From Deltaproteobacteria bacterium (GTDB taxonomy: Bacteria > Desulfobacterota > Binatia > UBA1149 > SPBQ01): DNA of 64,000 bases. Every line of letters begins with the position of its first letter. Position 1 is the first letter of the stretch. Below, piece after piece: positions 41,202 through 50,744 of the stretch. The translations under genes and the position numbers were made by a program. Below the pieces are notes generated by a model, which was given only the letters and a program-made list of their open reading frames with translations, did not search any database and was not told where the DNA came from. Location of the stretch: the NCBI GenBank assembly GCA_029262375.1, contig JAJCZM010000039.1, forward strand, positions 62,001-126,000, in the 5' to 3' direction.

Positions 41202-42212
41202 TCAATCCGCCAGGCAGCGTTGCAGCCGTCGTTCGATGCGAGCGCGAGACTTTTCCAAGTCTCGCCCAATGAATACGGCCTGAGTCGGCCCTGCCGCCTC
41301 ACCCAACTTTATCCAATTCAACTCGTAGCGCCCACAGGTAAAGTTAAAAAGACAGCTCCATTCGTTGTCTGCCACTCTCGCAAAGCCTTTCGCACGGTAC
41401 ACAGTTCGCGGTAAATCCTCCAGGAAGCGCTCGAATCGTGCCACATCGAGCGGCCGCTGCTCCCGAATGACAAAGGACTGAATTCCGTCCTCATGCAGGT
41501 GATTCTGTCGCGTTTCCTGCTGAGCTTCCTGCTGAGCTTTCGGCCGAGCTTCCTGTCGTGATTGCCGCCCGGCCTGCTGCTCTGACGCACTGCGATCAGC
41601 CATTGCGCGCCGTCTCATGCGGGCCGCCGAAGTGCCGAGTATCAGGTCAGAGTCGAGTTTGCCTGCATCTGAACGAAGCGTCACCGCCCTACCATTGATG
41701 CGGGCCAAGCGCCGCTCAACGGCATCCGCCCGCGCAGGATCGACGAGATCGGTCTTGCTGAGCACGACGAAGTCGGCGGCTTCGATCTGCCTCTTGTTCA
41801 CTGCGGACGCATCAAGATGCGTCTGAAAATTCGCGGCATCGACCACGGTGATCACGGCATCGTTCGCCAGGCCGGCCTGCTGAACGCGCTCACGCACCGG
41901 CGCCGGGTCGGCCAGGCCGGTACACTCGATCAGAATAAGATTGGGGTCTGCTCGCTCGACCAGCTCCGCGACTCCGAGGTCGAATCTGTAGTCGTCGATC
42001 GTACAGCAGATACATCCGCTGTTGAGTTCGACAACATCCTCGACGAACTCCATGCCCGTCACAACACGGGCATCGATCCCGATCTCCCCGATCTCGTTCA
42101 TGATCACGGCAACCCGTTCATCGGCCAAAGGACCTGCCAGCAAATTCGAGAGAAGCGTCGTCTTCCCACTGCCGAGAAATCCGGCCAGGATGTCGACAGC
42201 TACCGGGCGCAT
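41202..42212 (-). CDS. CobW/G3E-family P-loop GTPase
   Basis: G3E GTPases act as metal chaperones or insertases (CobW, zinc ZNG1-like, HypB/UreG relatives). The 336-residue protein has P-loop GFLGSGKTTLL (11-21), the metal-binding GCICC (Cys67, 69, 70), an ECTGLADP switch and SKTD as the guanine motif. Between the GTPase and C-terminal domains is a Gln/Glu/Arg-rich linker (about 210-245) encoded by 12-base tandem repeats; where other CobW proteins have a His-rich tract, here a short NHLHEDG follows. The C-terminal domain includes KGFARVADNEWSCLFNFTCG. It lies between a sugar-nucleotide gene and gspE. Metal identity is unknown. Confidence 0.88.
   Translation of the reverse strand: MRPVAVDILAGFLGSGKTTLLSNLLAGPLADERVAVIMNEIGEIGIDARVVTGMEFVEDVVELNSGCICCTIDDYRFDLGVAELVERADPNLILIECTGLADPAPVRERVQQAGLANDAVITVVDAANFQTHLDASAVNKRQIEAADFVVLSKTDLVDPARADAVERRLARINGRAVTLRSDAGKLDSDLILGTSAARMRRRAMADRSASEQQAGRQSRQEARPKAQQEAQQETRQNHLHEDGIQSFVIREQRPLDVARFERFLEDLPRTVYRAKGFARVADNEWSCLFNFTCGRYELNWIKLGEAAGPTQAVFIGRDLEKSRARIERRLQRCLAD
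41514..41561. repeat. Four 12-base tandem repeat units in the CobW linker
   Basis: TTCCTGCTGAGC occurs twice in tandem (41514-41537), followed by two decayed units (41538-41561). The coding strand gives the AQQE/ETRQ-like repeats of the interdomain linker. The period keeps the reading frame. Confidence 0.75.
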
Positions 42213-42233
42213 GGTAGCACGAGTAGTCGTCGA

Positions 42234-43163
42234 TTAGCCGTGTGCACCAGCCCGATCGCGCGACAGTTCGCCGCGCCAACCGGCGAGCAACTCGCCGAGA
42301 GTATCGCGCAACGCGATGCGCGGTTCCCAGCCAACCGCGCTCTGAATCTTCTCGTAGCTTCCGTATGCACGACTGACTTCACCCGGGCGAAGGCGCTCCT
42401 GTTGGACCGCGACTTCTACCGGCACGGTTGCCTGCTCGACGAGCAGCCCGAGCACATCTTGTATCGGTGTCGGTTTGCCGGAACAGACGTTGTACACCTC
42501 ACCGGCTTCGCCCGCGTCGAGCAAGTCTACGTACGCGCGGACGACGTCGCGCACGTCCGAAAAGTCGCGCTCTGCGCGCAGATCACCGACTTCGATGCGC
42601 GGTTCGCGAAGACCCGCCTCAGCCTTCGCCAACTGCAATGCGAAATCACTGCAAACGTACTGCGAAGCCTGTCCTGGACCGGTGTGATTGAAGGGCCGAA
42701 CGCGCACGATGTCTTGTACACCGGCGCGATCGATACATTCCTGCTCGGCGGCCACTTTAGACTTGCCGTAGGAGTCGGAAGCGCCCAGCGGCTGCGTCTC
42801 TAGGATCGGCTGCTGCTCGCGAGGAACGGGCCCGTAGGCCGCTCCGGAGCTCACGAACAACATCCGCGCTCCAACCTCTCTGGCTCCGTCGAGTACGTTG
42901 ATGGTGCCGCCCCGGTTGACGGCATCGGCCAAGCCGGGGTCCGCGTTCGCGTCGGGAACATAGGCAACCGCCGCCAGATGAACGACGGTGTCGGGCTGCG
43001 AGTCGCGGAACGCGGCGATGACGGCGTCTCGATCACGGATGTCGATATTCAGCGCATCGGTACTACCTTGCGACACCGCGATCATCTCGATCCCGCGTGA
43101 CTCCAGGAGTCTCGCTAGATGCCTACCGACAAAGCCTGTCGCACCTGTGACCAGCATTCGCAT
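42234..43163 (-). CDS. NAD-dependent epimerase/dehydratase, GDP-6-deoxymannose reductase-like
   Basis: This extended short-chain dehydrogenase acts on a nucleotide sugar. In 309 residues the Rossmann motif GATGFVGRHL (7-16), the catalytic Ser in FVSSGAAYG and YxxxK in DSYGKSK are present. The RPFNHTGPGQ stretch followed by RDFSDVRDVVRAYVDLL is characteristic of GDP-4-keto-6-deoxymannose reductase and its near relatives, which make GDP-rhamnose. The exact substrate is uncertain. It starts at ATG 43163 after the cupin gene, in one run with the dTDP-glucose dehydratase gene, and so supplies deoxysugars to the glycosyltransferases at 27.5-39.5 kb. Confidence 0.82.
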   Translation of the reverse strand: MRMLVTGATGFVGRHLARLLESRGIEMIAVSQGSTDALNIDIRDRDAVIAAFRDSQPDTVVHLAAVAYVPDANADPGLADAVNRGGTINVLDGAREVGARMLFVSSGAAYGPVPREQQPILETQPLGASDSYGKSKVAAEQECIDRAGVQDIVRVRPFNHTGPGQASQYVCSDFALQLAKAEAGLREPRIEVGDLRAERDFSDVRDVVRAYVDLLDAGEAGEVYNVCSGKPTPIQDVLGLLVEQATVPVEVAVQQERLRPGEVSRAYGSYEKIQSAVGWEPRIALRDTLGELLAGWRGELSRDRAGAHG

Positions 43164-43175
43164 CTCTCGACGCTC

Positions 43176-43553
43176 CTACTGCCCTGCTCGTCCGTAGCGG
43201 TCTTCGAGCCGGACGACGTCTTCGAGTTCGGGGGTGGAGACCTCCAACAACTCAACTTCGACTTTCGCTTCGAATCGATGCCGCAAGCCCGGCGTAACGT
43301 GGAATACTTCCCCTTCGGACAACTCGAGTACACGCGGCTCGTCATCACCGCGTGCGACGTGAAGCGTCAACGTCCCTTTCAAAACGTAAATCGTCTCGTC
43401 TTTGACCTCGTGGTACTGGAAGCTCAGCGCTTCGCCGGCGTTGATGTGCAACAACTTACCGACGTAGCGCTCTGCCTTCGCCCAGATAAGCTCGAAGCCC
43501 CACGGTTTGTCGACCCTAGCGACGGTCGCCTTTTCGAGGGGCTCCTGACTCAC
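43176..43553 (-). CDS. Cupin protein, mannose-6-phosphate isomerase type II-like
   Basis: A single-domain cupin of 125 residues. It begins with RVDKPWGFELIWAKAERYVG, the opening seen in the C-terminal isomerase half of type II GDP-mannose pyrophosphorylase/phosphomannose isomerase. It has the metal-binding first cupin motif ALSFQYHEVKDETIYVLKG and a second motif GEVFHVTPGLRHRFEA. Relatives interconvert fructose-6-P and mannose-6-P or epimerise sugars. Next to a GDP-mannose-type reductase and a dTDP-glucose dehydratase, a role in nucleotide-sugar supply is likely. The start is a GTG in a GTGA overlap with the dehydratase gene. Confidence 0.75.
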   Translation of the reverse strand: MSQEPLEKATVARVDKPWGFELIWAKAERYVGKLLHINAGEALSFQYHEVKDETIYVLKGTLTLHVARGDDEPRVLELSEGEVFHVTPGLRHRFEAKVEVELLEVSTPELEDVVRLEDRYGRAGQ

Positions 43554-44593
43554 GTGTGCACTCCCTGCCCGCTTGGCTGAGGGTCCGAGTCGGCAAGCCT
43601 CTGCGCATACATGCGATCATAGTAGTTCATGTACTCGCCGCTCTTGATGCGCTCCCACCACTGCGTGTTGTCACGATAGAAGTCGATAGTGCCCTGCATG
43701 CCTGCATCAAAGCGGACCTGTGGCTCCCAGCCCAGCTCTGTACGCAGCAACGTTGCGTCGAGCGCGTACCGCCGGTCGTGGCCGGGGCGATCGTCGACGA
43801 AGCGAACGAGGTCCCACGGCTTGCCGAGAATCTCGAGAATCCGTTCGCAGATCTGCCTGTTATTGAGCTCGCCGCCGGCACTCACGTTGTAGGCCTTTCC
43901 GGTTTCGCCCTTCTCGAGCACCGTGCGAATCGCACGGGCGTGGTCCTCTACGTGAATCCAGTCGCGAACGTTCAAGCCGTCACCGTACAGCGGAAGCTCG
44001 CGCCCCTCGAGTGCGTTGGTGATGAACAGCGGAATCAGTTTCTCGGGAAACTGGTAGGGTCCGTAGTTGTTACCGCAACGCGTGATGACCGCATCGAGTC
44101 CGAACGTCGTGATATAGGCACCGACGAGTAAGTCCGCAGACGCCTTAGAGGCCGCGTACGGGCTCGAAGGATCCAACGGCGTCGTTTCGTAGAAGTACCC
44201 GTCAGGCCCCAAGCTACCGTACACCTCATCGGTGGACACCTGTAGGTAACGTAGCTTGCGCGTTTGCGCGGCGCTCATGAGTACCCGTGGACCTTGAACG
44301 TTGGTCTCGACGAAAATTCCCGGATCGGTGATGCTGCGATCGACGTGCGTTTCCGCAGCAAAGTTGAGAACCGCGTCGCATCCCTCGATGGCCTCTTCGA
44401 CGGCCTCGGGGTCGCAGATCGATCCGCGAACGAACTTGAACCTGCCGCTCTCTTCGAGGCCGGCGAGGTTCTCCAAATTTCCTGCGTACGTCAGCGAATC
44501 CAGAACGACGACCTCGTCGTTCGTGTCTGCAATCGTTTGACGAACAAAACATGCACCGATGAATCCGGCACCACCTGTCACTAAAAGCTTCAC
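43550..44593 (-). CDS. rfbB: dTDP-glucose 4,6-dehydratase
   Basis: RfbB/RmlB converts dTDP-glucose to dTDP-4-keto-6-deoxyglucose, the branch point for dTDP-rhamnose and other deoxysugars. From GTG 44593 the protein has 347 residues. The NAD loop GGAGFIG (7-13), the active-site STDEVYG, the YxxxK segment PYAASKAS and NNYGPYQFPEKLIP are all present. The start is fixed by GGAGG 8 bases upstream and a GTGA overlap with lptD; an in-frame TTG at 44608 is less likely. The other rml genes (rmlA, rmlC, rmlD) are not here, so the product may feed a different sugar or those genes lie elsewhere. Confidence 0.95.
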   Translation of the reverse strand: MKLLVTGGAGFIGACFVRQTIADTNDEVVVLDSLTYAGNLENLAGLEESGRFKFVRGSICDPEAVEEAIEGCDAVLNFAAETHVDRSITDPGIFVETNVQGPRVLMSAAQTRKLRYLQVSTDEVYGSLGPDGYFYETTPLDPSSPYAASKASADLLVGAYITTFGLDAVITRCGNNYGPYQFPEKLIPLFITNALEGRELPLYGDGLNVRDWIHVEDHARAIRTVLEKGETGKAYNVSAGGELNNRQICERILEILGKPWDLVRFVDDRPGHDRRYALDATLLRTELGWEPQVRFDAGMQGTIDFYRDNTQWWERIKSGEYMNYYDRMYAQRLADSDPQPSGQGVHT

Positions 44594-46914
44594 CAGCCCG
44601 ACCTCCAATAGCCCGTCTCCCCTTTTTCGAGACCTGCCAACCCGGGGCTGCGGAACTGTAAAGGCGACGTGCCTACATTTCCGAGTCCGGCCAGCTCGAT
44701 TCTCAGACGCACCTGCGTCTCGTCGGGGTTTACGCGGCTAGTAACTCCGAGTTCAATCGCCCAGCAATCGCATGCCGACTCTAGTCGAATGCCGCCACCT
44801 TGCTCAACCGCACTTCCGGTCACTGCGTCATAGCGGCCGTTGAAGCCGACGCTGACCCTGTCAGTCAAGCCCAAAATCACCCTTCCCTCGATCGATTCCA
44901 GATCGTCGAGGTCGGGATCCGTCGTACCGCCTACGGCTTCGGCTCTTACGAACCGGTAGACGGCCTCGATCCGCGACTCCGTTGCTCCTTCGTAGGGAAG
45001 CTTGAAATCACGGAACGAGACGGCACTGGTGGCGCCGCTGAGTTCTCTCGCTCCTACATTATAGGATGCCAGACCAGTCACGGAGAAACCGCGAATAGGT
45101 CGAAATGCGGCCAAAAAGTCGACGTCCGAGAAATGGTCCTCGAGCACGTCGTCGTCGAAATTGTAGCTCTGGCTTATGGAAAAGCGAGCCGCCTCGCTCT
45201 GCCCGGACGCACTATCGTCACGCAAATGAAGCCTCGAGAGCATGCCGTACGTCGCCGTAGTACGCCCGTCGATGCGGTCCACACCGTCATATAACGGCAT
45301 ATCGTCCTCGCTGGAGCCGCTCGTATAGCGGAGCGCGGCAAAGGGTTCGATCACGTGATCGATGACCAGTTCCTCCCCCACAGCCTCATCTGCCACAGCA
45401 ACTGCACTATTGCCGCCACCGAATCGGTAGCTGCGAGCCAGCGTCGTGTGGGCATCGAGTCCGGCTTCGACGACCCCGCGCGCCGACGTACCTTCGAGTT
45501 CGTCGATGATAGCCCCACGATCGTCGAGGACGGACTCTTCCTGCATGTGGTACGCGGTCAGTCGTCCGCTGACCCAAGCGTCGGCGCGAATCGGGAACTC
45601 CCCGGTGAGATGGCGCGATAGCGAAGCAGTGGTATCGAAGCGTTGACCGTCCGCTCCCTTGCGACGAATGAAGGAACTCAACGTGCCGTCGATACCGTAC
45701 GCGAATCCGGCACGCTCGCCGTCAGCGACGCCCCACAATTCCAAGGGGCGCTGCAGAGTAAGGCTATCGGCACGCGTGAGCGTATCGACATCGAGGTTCG
45801 TGATATCGAGATCCTGGTATGTGGTACTGCGCGCCCCCAGATTCATGTTGCCGCGATCGTACAGTGCCCCGAAACGGTTGCGCGTGTAGCGCTGAGTGCG
45901 CCTCAAGTTCGAATCGCTGAAGTGGCGATCGCTGGATTCGATCTCGCGCAGGAAGAGCTCATCGCTCACCAGCAGCGCGTCACCATAGATGCGCATATTC
46001 GTTCCCAGCCTCTGCCGGTGACGTAGACCAATGCTCGCTCGATTCTCAGGAATGTCGTAGTCGGTCAACGCTGCCTGCTTGTCGGCCGCGACCTGTACGT
46101 CGGTCGCATCGCTGCCGCGGATACGCTCGTTGTAGTACAGCACGCTGAGCGACCCTTCTATGTCTTGGCTGGGTCGATAGCGATACTCCGTGTCGAGCCC
46201 CACACGGGCGCTGGTCTCGAGATCAGCCGACAGCGTCAGGTCGCGGTGTTTGCTGATGCCCCAGAAGAACGGCTGCGAGAAGAGGAACCCACGATCATCC
46301 GACAAGCCGACGTTCGGGAGCAGCAGCCCGGTCTTGCGGCGATCGATCGTGGGAAAGACCGCGTACGGGATGTAGAGGATGGGAACGCCCTTCACGCGAA
46401 ACGTGCCGCCGCGAAGCGTTCCGTAGGCATCGAGTTCGATCTCGACCTCTTCACCGGCAAGGTCCCATTCGGGACTCTCGCCGTCGATCGTCTCGCAAGT
46501 CGTGTAGTAGCCGTCCTTTAGCGAGTACTGACGACCGAGGTGTTTCTCGATACGCTCGCCGCCGAACCCGCCCGCGCGATTTTTGAAGTCGATGCTGACG
46601 TCTTCGAGGATTCCGGTCTCGGTGTCGTAGAAGATCTCGCAGCGCTCCGCACGTAAACGCAGCTCGGGGGTATCCAGCACGAGGGCGCCCTCGGAGATCA
46701 CTCGAGATTTCGTTTGATCGACCGTCACCGCGTCGGCAGAGAGGACATTGTCTTCCCATTTTATGCGAACATTTTCGCTGGCCTTGAGTACGTTGCCGTC
46801 TTCCGTGTACGAGAGCGTGCCGGCTTCCACGGCGATACTGCCTCCCGCATCGGCCGCTGTCGCGAACAACACGCCGACGAGAAGTAAGAGGATGCTAGTG
46901 CTCGATCGCAACAT
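44590..46914 (-). CDS. lptD: LPS-assembly outer-membrane protein LptD
   Basis: LptD, with LptE, inserts LPS into the outer leaflet. The 774-residue protein has a signal peptide (about 1-23, ending in ADAG), an N-terminal OstA-like jellyroll (about 30-150, with LSYTEDGNVLKASENVRIKW) and a long beta-rich C-terminal barrel. Cysteines occur in a single Cys near residue 138 (TTCETIDG) and a CDCW pair near the C-terminus. This matches LptD, where disulfides join the N-terminal domain to the barrel. The start overlaps folC by 20 bases and the stop couples to rfbB. It marks an LPS-bearing diderm. Confidence 0.92.
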   Translation of the reverse strand: MLRSSTSILLLLVGVLFATAADAGGSIAVEAGTLSYTEDGNVLKASENVRIKWEDNVLSADAVTVDQTKSRVISEGALVLDTPELRLRAERCEIFYDTETGILEDVSIDFKNRAGGFGGERIEKHLGRQYSLKDGYYTTCETIDGESPEWDLAGEEVEIELDAYGTLRGGTFRVKGVPILYIPYAVFPTIDRRKTGLLLPNVGLSDDRGFLFSQPFFWGISKHRDLTLSADLETSARVGLDTEYRYRPSQDIEGSLSVLYYNERIRGSDATDVQVAADKQAALTDYDIPENRASIGLRHRQRLGTNMRIYGDALLVSDELFLREIESSDRHFSDSNLRRTQRYTRNRFGALYDRGNMNLGARSTTYQDLDITNLDVDTLTRADSLTLQRPLELWGVADGERAGFAYGIDGTLSSFIRRKGADGQRFDTTASLSRHLTGEFPIRADAWVSGRLTAYHMQEESVLDDRGAIIDELEGTSARGVVEAGLDAHTTLARSYRFGGGNSAVAVADEAVGEELVIDHVIEPFAALRYTSGSSEDDMPLYDGVDRIDGRTTATYGMLSRLHLRDDSASGQSEAARFSISQSYNFDDDVLEDHFSDVDFLAAFRPIRGFSVTGLASYNVGARELSGATSAVSFRDFKLPYEGATESRIEAVYRFVRAEAVGGTTDPDLDDLESIEGRVILGLTDRVSVGFNGRYDAVTGSAVEQGGGIRLESACDCWAIELGVTSRVNPDETQVRLRIELAGLGNVGTSPLQFRSPGLAGLEKGETGYWRSGW

Positions 46915-48142
46915 CAGTGAACTCGGTCTCCGGCGAGTAGCTTTCGAGGACCTCGCCGACCAGGAAGATAGATCCCGTTACGACAACAGTGCCTTCCTTC
47001 CCGGCCAACCTCAGTGCTGTATTCAATCCCTCCTCGACCGATGCCGCAACAACCGCCTTCGTTCGCGGCCGCAAATAATCGATCGCTTCTCCCGGATCGA
47101 GCGCACGTGACTGGCCGACCGGAACGCACACGATGTGCGCGAAGCCATCTCGCAGGATATCGAGCATCTCGTGCCAGTTCTTGTCGGCCATGACACCGAA
47201 AACGGCAACGCACGGCTCCGGCGCCGGGATCTCTTCGAGCGCGCGCACGAGCGCCGTCATCGCATGGGAGTTGTGGCCGCCGTCGACAACCAAGAACGGG
47301 TCGCGTTCGAGAACCTCAAAGCGGCCGGGCCAGCGAACTCGCGCAAAGCCATCTCGAATCTGGCGCTCCGTCACCGGGAACTCGTCGTCTATCGCCGCCA
47401 GAAGCGCGCGCGCAACTGCGGCGTTCTCGAGTTGGTGAGGTCCGCCGAGCGCGAGGCTTCGCACCGGCTCCGCAGAAAAATCCCGGCCGCAAACGCGCAC
47501 CGGCGCGTCTAGTTCGTCCGCTCGACGCTCGATCACCGCCAGGGCTGCGGGCGGCAAAGGCCCCGTCACTAGCGGAACGTCCTCTTTAATGATGCCGGCC
47601 TTCTCTGCGGCGACCTCCTCGATCGTGTCGCCCAAGAACCCAGCGTGATCCAGACCGATCGACGTGATGGCTACACCGATACTGTTCACAATGTTGGTCG
47701 CGTCGAGGCGACCGCCGAGCCCGACCTCGATGACCGCAAGATCGACTCCCTGCTCGCGGAATTCCAAAAACGCGACAAGCGTCGCAATCTCGAAGTAGGT
47801 AAGCGCGACATTCTCGGCGTCGGCCGCTTCTCGCACGAGCTGAACATGCGCGACGACGGCGTGCTCGTCGATATCAAGATTCCCAACGCGAATACGCTCG
47901 CGGAAACTCACCAGGTGCGGAGAGGTGTAGAGTCCGGTCGTATAACCGGCCTGCTCGAGAACACACTGCAGGATCGCCGAGGTAGAGCCTTTCCCGTTCG
48001 TACCGCCGACATGAAGGCTCGGGAATGCTTTCTCGGGATGCTCGAGTCGATCCAGTACGGGGCCGAGCCGCTCGAGACGGAAGTCCATCCCGAGTTTGCC
48101 CTCCAGCGAGAAGAGCCAGGAAATTGTCTCGTCGTAGGTCAC
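46895..48142 (-). CDS. folC: Folylpolyglutamate/dihydrofolate synthase
   Basis: FolC ligates glutamate to folates (FPGS) and often also to dihydropteroate (DHFS). The 415-residue protein opens with WLFSLEGKLGMDFRLERLG. It has P-loop GGTNGKGSTS (46-55), the folate/omega-loop region LVSFRERIRVG and Mur-ligase-like motifs FLGDTIEEVAAEKAGI and VDGGHNSHAM. The start is GTG at 48142 in a GTGA overlap with trpA. Its end shares 20 bases with lptD. Linking trp, folC and lptD in one run has no obvious functional logic; it appears to be simple tight packing. Confidence 0.93.
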   Translation of the reverse strand: MTYDETISWLFSLEGKLGMDFRLERLGPVLDRLEHPEKAFPSLHVGGTNGKGSTSAILQCVLEQAGYTTGLYTSPHLVSFRERIRVGNLDIDEHAVVAHVQLVREAADAENVALTYFEIATLVAFLEFREQGVDLAVIEVGLGGRLDATNIVNSIGVAITSIGLDHAGFLGDTIEEVAAEKAGIIKEDVPLVTGPLPPAALAVIERRADELDAPVRVCGRDFSAEPVRSLALGGPHQLENAAVARALLAAIDDEFPVTERQIRDGFARVRWPGRFEVLERDPFLVVDGGHNSHAMTALVRALEEIPAPEPCVAVFGVMADKNWHEMLDILRDGFAHIVCVPVGQSRALDPGEAIDYLRPRTKAVVAASVEEGLNTALRLAGKEGTVVVTGSIFLVGEVLESYSPETEFTDVAIEH

Positions 48143-48942
48143 GCGGCGTCGAGTCCACGCCGCAGTTCGGCAACGAAGCGTCGCGCGGCGTCCTCTGCCC
48201 CATCGCTTCCCGCCTCGTGCATGATGCGAACGAGGGCGGAACCGACCACAACGAGGTCCGCATACTTGCCAACCTCAGCCGCCTGCTCGGCCGACGAGAT
48301 TCCGAACCCCACACCCACGGGCAGCCCCACTCCTTCACGCACGCGTGCCACCAACGCATCGATCCCCTCGGGCGCGCTCACCCGAGCTCCGGTCACTCCC
48401 GTGACCGACACGAAATAGACAAAGCCGCTCGCAATTTTCTTCACCGCGGCAATGCGCGCATCGTCGCTCGTAGGTGCCAGCAGGTAGATCCGCTCGATAT
48501 CGGCCGCTTTGCATGCGCGCGCCATGTCTTTGCCTTCCTCCGGCGGCAGATCCACGCACAGGATTGCGTCGACACCAGCGACCTTCGCGTCCGCGGCCAA
48601 TCGATCATGCCCGTAGCGAAAGAAGGGATTGTAGTAGCCGAACAATACGAAAGGGACGTCTGTGTCCTTCCGTAGCGCCGAGACCAACTCGAGCACTCTC
48701 GGCAGCGAGGAGCCCGCAGCGAGTGCACGCTGGCTTGATCCCTGGATCACCGTCCCGTCGGCGATCGGGTCCGAGAAAGGAATGCCCAACTCGATGATAT
48801 CGGCACCGGCTTCGGCGATGGCAAGCACGGCACGGCGGCTGGTTTCCATGTCCGGGTCGCCTACCGTCAGATACGGAACGAGCCCCGTTCGCCCGTCTTT
48901 CGCCAGTTTCGCGAGCGTCTTCTTCAGTCGATTGCGCGCCAC
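48139..48942 (-). CDS. trpA: Tryptophan synthase alpha subunit
   Basis: TrpA cleaves indole-3-glycerol phosphate to indole and glyceraldehyde-3-phosphate. From the GTG at 48942 it has 267 residues, the usual length. It includes the catalytic glutamate and aspartate of DIIELGIPFSDPIADG and the phosphate loop of VGFGISSAEQ. The start is chosen because GGAG lies 7 bases upstream and it follows the trpB stop by 1 base. The frame is open upstream to 48993, but that extension is inside trpB and lacks family similarity. trpB and trpA are adjacent, as expected for a channelled complex. Confidence 0.95.
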   Translation of the reverse strand: MARNRLKKTLAKLAKDGRTGLVPYLTVGDPDMETSRRAVLAIAEAGADIIELGIPFSDPIADGTVIQGSSQRALAAGSSLPRVLELVSALRKDTDVPFVLFGYYNPFFRYGHDRLAADAKVAGVDAILCVDLPPEEGKDMARACKAADIERIYLLAPTSDDARIAAVKKIASGFVYFVSVTGVTGARVSAPEGIDALVARVREGVGLPVGVGFGISSAEQAAEVGKYADLVVVGSALVRIMHEAGSDGAEDAARRFVAELRRGLDAA

Positions 48943-48943
48943 G

Positions 48944-50137
48944 TCAGAGCTCCACACCAAGATAGTCGGCGACGCTGGGCATGTCTTTGTCACCCCGACC
49001 CGAAAGATTGACGACGATGATCGAATCCTTGCTCATGTCGCGCGCGACACGCGCGGCTTCGGCGACCGCGTGCGAACTCTCAAGTGCGCACACGATCCCT
49101 TCGGTTCTCGCAAGCAACTGCAATGCCTCGATGGCCTGCTCGTCGGTAATCGCGCGATACTCGGCCCGTCCGGTGTCGTGCAGCCAAGCATGCTCGGGAC
49201 CAACGCCCGGGTAGTCCAGACCCGGCGCAATCGAATGAGCCTCACGGATCTGGCCAAGTTCGTCCTGGAGTAGGTACGTCTTCTTACCGTGCAGGACGCC
49301 GACTTCGCCTTTGCTGATCGACGCTGAATGCCTGCCACCGTCGAGCCCGCCGCCGGCCGCTTCCACGCCGATCATTCGCACGTTGGTGTCGCGCAAGAAC
49401 GGATGGAACAAGCCCATCGCGTTGCTTCCTCCACCGACACACGCGATCAGAACGTCAGGTAGCCGGTCTTCGACTTTCAATATTTGCTTGCGCGCTTCTT
49501 TGCCGATGACGGATTGGAAGTCGCGCACGATCAACGGGTATGGATGCGGCCCCATCGTCGATCCGACGAGGTAGTACGTCGTGGCGATGTTGGTCACCCA
49601 GTCGCGCATCGCCTCATTGATCGCGTCCTTGAGTGTCCGGCTTCCCGATTCGACGGCGGAAACGTTCGCGCCGAGAAGCTTCATGCGAAACACGTTCAGA
49701 GACTGACGCTGCACATCATCGACGCCCATGTAGACGTCGCAGGTCATGTCCATGAGTGCAGTCATGGTCGCCGTCGCTACGCCGTGCTGACCGGCACCGG
49801 TCTCGGCGATGATGCGTTTTTTGCCCATGCGTTTGGCCAGCAGCCCCTGCCCCAACGCATTGTTGATCTTGTGTGCTCCGGTGTGACACAGATCCTCACG
49901 CTTCAGATATATCTTGGCGCCACCGACGTGTTCACTCAGCCGGCGCGCGTGGTAGAGCAGCGTAGGGCGCCCTGTATACTCGCGGTGCAGACCATCGAGC
50001 TCTTTCTTGAACTCCGCGTCACGGCTCCATCTCTTGTACTCGCGTTCTAGTTCTCCCACGGCCGGCATGAGTGTCTCCGGCACGAACTGGCCACCGAATT
50101 CGCCGAAGCGGCCTTTGCGATCAGGCAGAGCTGACAT
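48944..50137 (-). CDS. trpB: Tryptophan synthase beta subunit
   Basis: TrpB joins indole and serine to give tryptophan using PLP. The 397-residue protein has the family opening [17 protein letters not shown] and the Schiff-base lysine in [13 protein letters not shown] (Lys90). The phosphate-cup GGGSNAMG is present. A complete second half includes [13 protein letters not shown] and the late LSGRGDKDM. The ATG at 50137 overlaps trpF by 17 bases. The active-site residues of the TrpB1 class are all present. Confidence 0.97.
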   Translation of the reverse strand: MSALPDRKGRFGEFGGQFVPETLMPAVGELEREYKRWSRDAEFKKELDGLHREYTGRPTLLYHARRLSEHVGGAKIYLKREDLCHTGAHKINNALGQGLLAKRMGKKRIIAETGAGQHGVATATMTALMDMTCDVYMGVDDVQRQSLNVFRMKLLGANVSAVESGSRTLKDAINEAMRDWVTNIATTYYLVGSTMGPHPYPLIVRDFQSVIGKEARKQILKVEDRLPDVLIACVGGGSNAMGLFHPFLRDTNVRMIGVEAAGGGLDGGRHSASISKGEVGVLHGKKTYLLQDELGQIREAHSIAPGLDYPGVGPEHAWLHDTGRAEYRAITDEQAIEALQLLARTEGIVCALESSHAVAEAARVARDMSKDSIIVVNLSGRGDKDMPSVADYLGVEL

Positions 50138-50744
50138 TGTCGATAAACTCCTTCATCAGACCGAGATCCTTGATCCCCGGGCGAGATTCCACGCCGCTCG
50201 CCGTATCCACACCGAACGGCCGCAAGCGCGTCGCGACCTCGGCCACATTGGCCGGCCCGAGCCCACCGGCAACGATCATCTGCGAGAGGTCGAGCGAGCC
50301 GACCTCTTCATCATCGAAACGGGTACCGCTGCCTCCGCCTCGCGGGCTATCGAGCAGGATCCGCACGTCGGCGTCTGCGCCGATTCGTCGCAGCAACACG
50401 GCCGCGTCTTCGACCTGCGCACGGCGTCGCACCGGCACCGCTCTGATCAAAGGCATCGACCATCCGGTACACAGTTCGAGATCTTCCGTCCCGTGCAGCT
50501 GAACACCGCTGATGCCGGTCTGATCGACCACGCGAGCGATCGCCTTTCGCGACAGATCCACAAATATCCCGTACACCACCGCGCGTGCGCCGACGGCATC
50601 GGTAATGTCTCGCGCTTCGCTGAGACTGCAGGCCCTGGGACTCTTGGGGAAGAAGTTCACGCCGATCGCATCCGCGCCCGCATCGAGCGCCGCCACGGCA
50701 TCAACAACACGAGTGATTCCGCAGATCTTGGTCCAAATTCTCAT
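50121..50744 (-). CDS. trpF: Phosphoribosylanthranilate isomerase
   Basis: TrpF catalyses the Amadori rearrangement of phosphoribosylanthranilate to CdRP. The 207-residue protein shows the beta1 strand KICGITR with the catalytic cysteine, [30 protein letters not shown], and the late [11 protein letters not shown] and DTASGVE. The DxxSGVE aspartate and the KICG cysteine are the general acid/base pair. It starts at ATG 50744 in an ATGA overlap with trpC. It is a stand-alone enzyme, not fused to TrpC as in some proteobacteria. Confidence 0.95.
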   Translation of the reverse strand: MRIWTKICGITRVVDAVAALDAGADAIGVNFFPKSPRACSLSEARDITDAVGARAVVYGIFVDLSRKAIARVVDQTGISGVQLHGTEDLELCTGWSMPLIRAVPVRRRAQVEDAAVLLRRIGADADVRILLDSPRGGGSGTRFDDEEVGSLDLSQMIVAGGLGPANVAEVATRLRPFGVDTASGVESRPGIKDLGLMKEFIDNVSSA

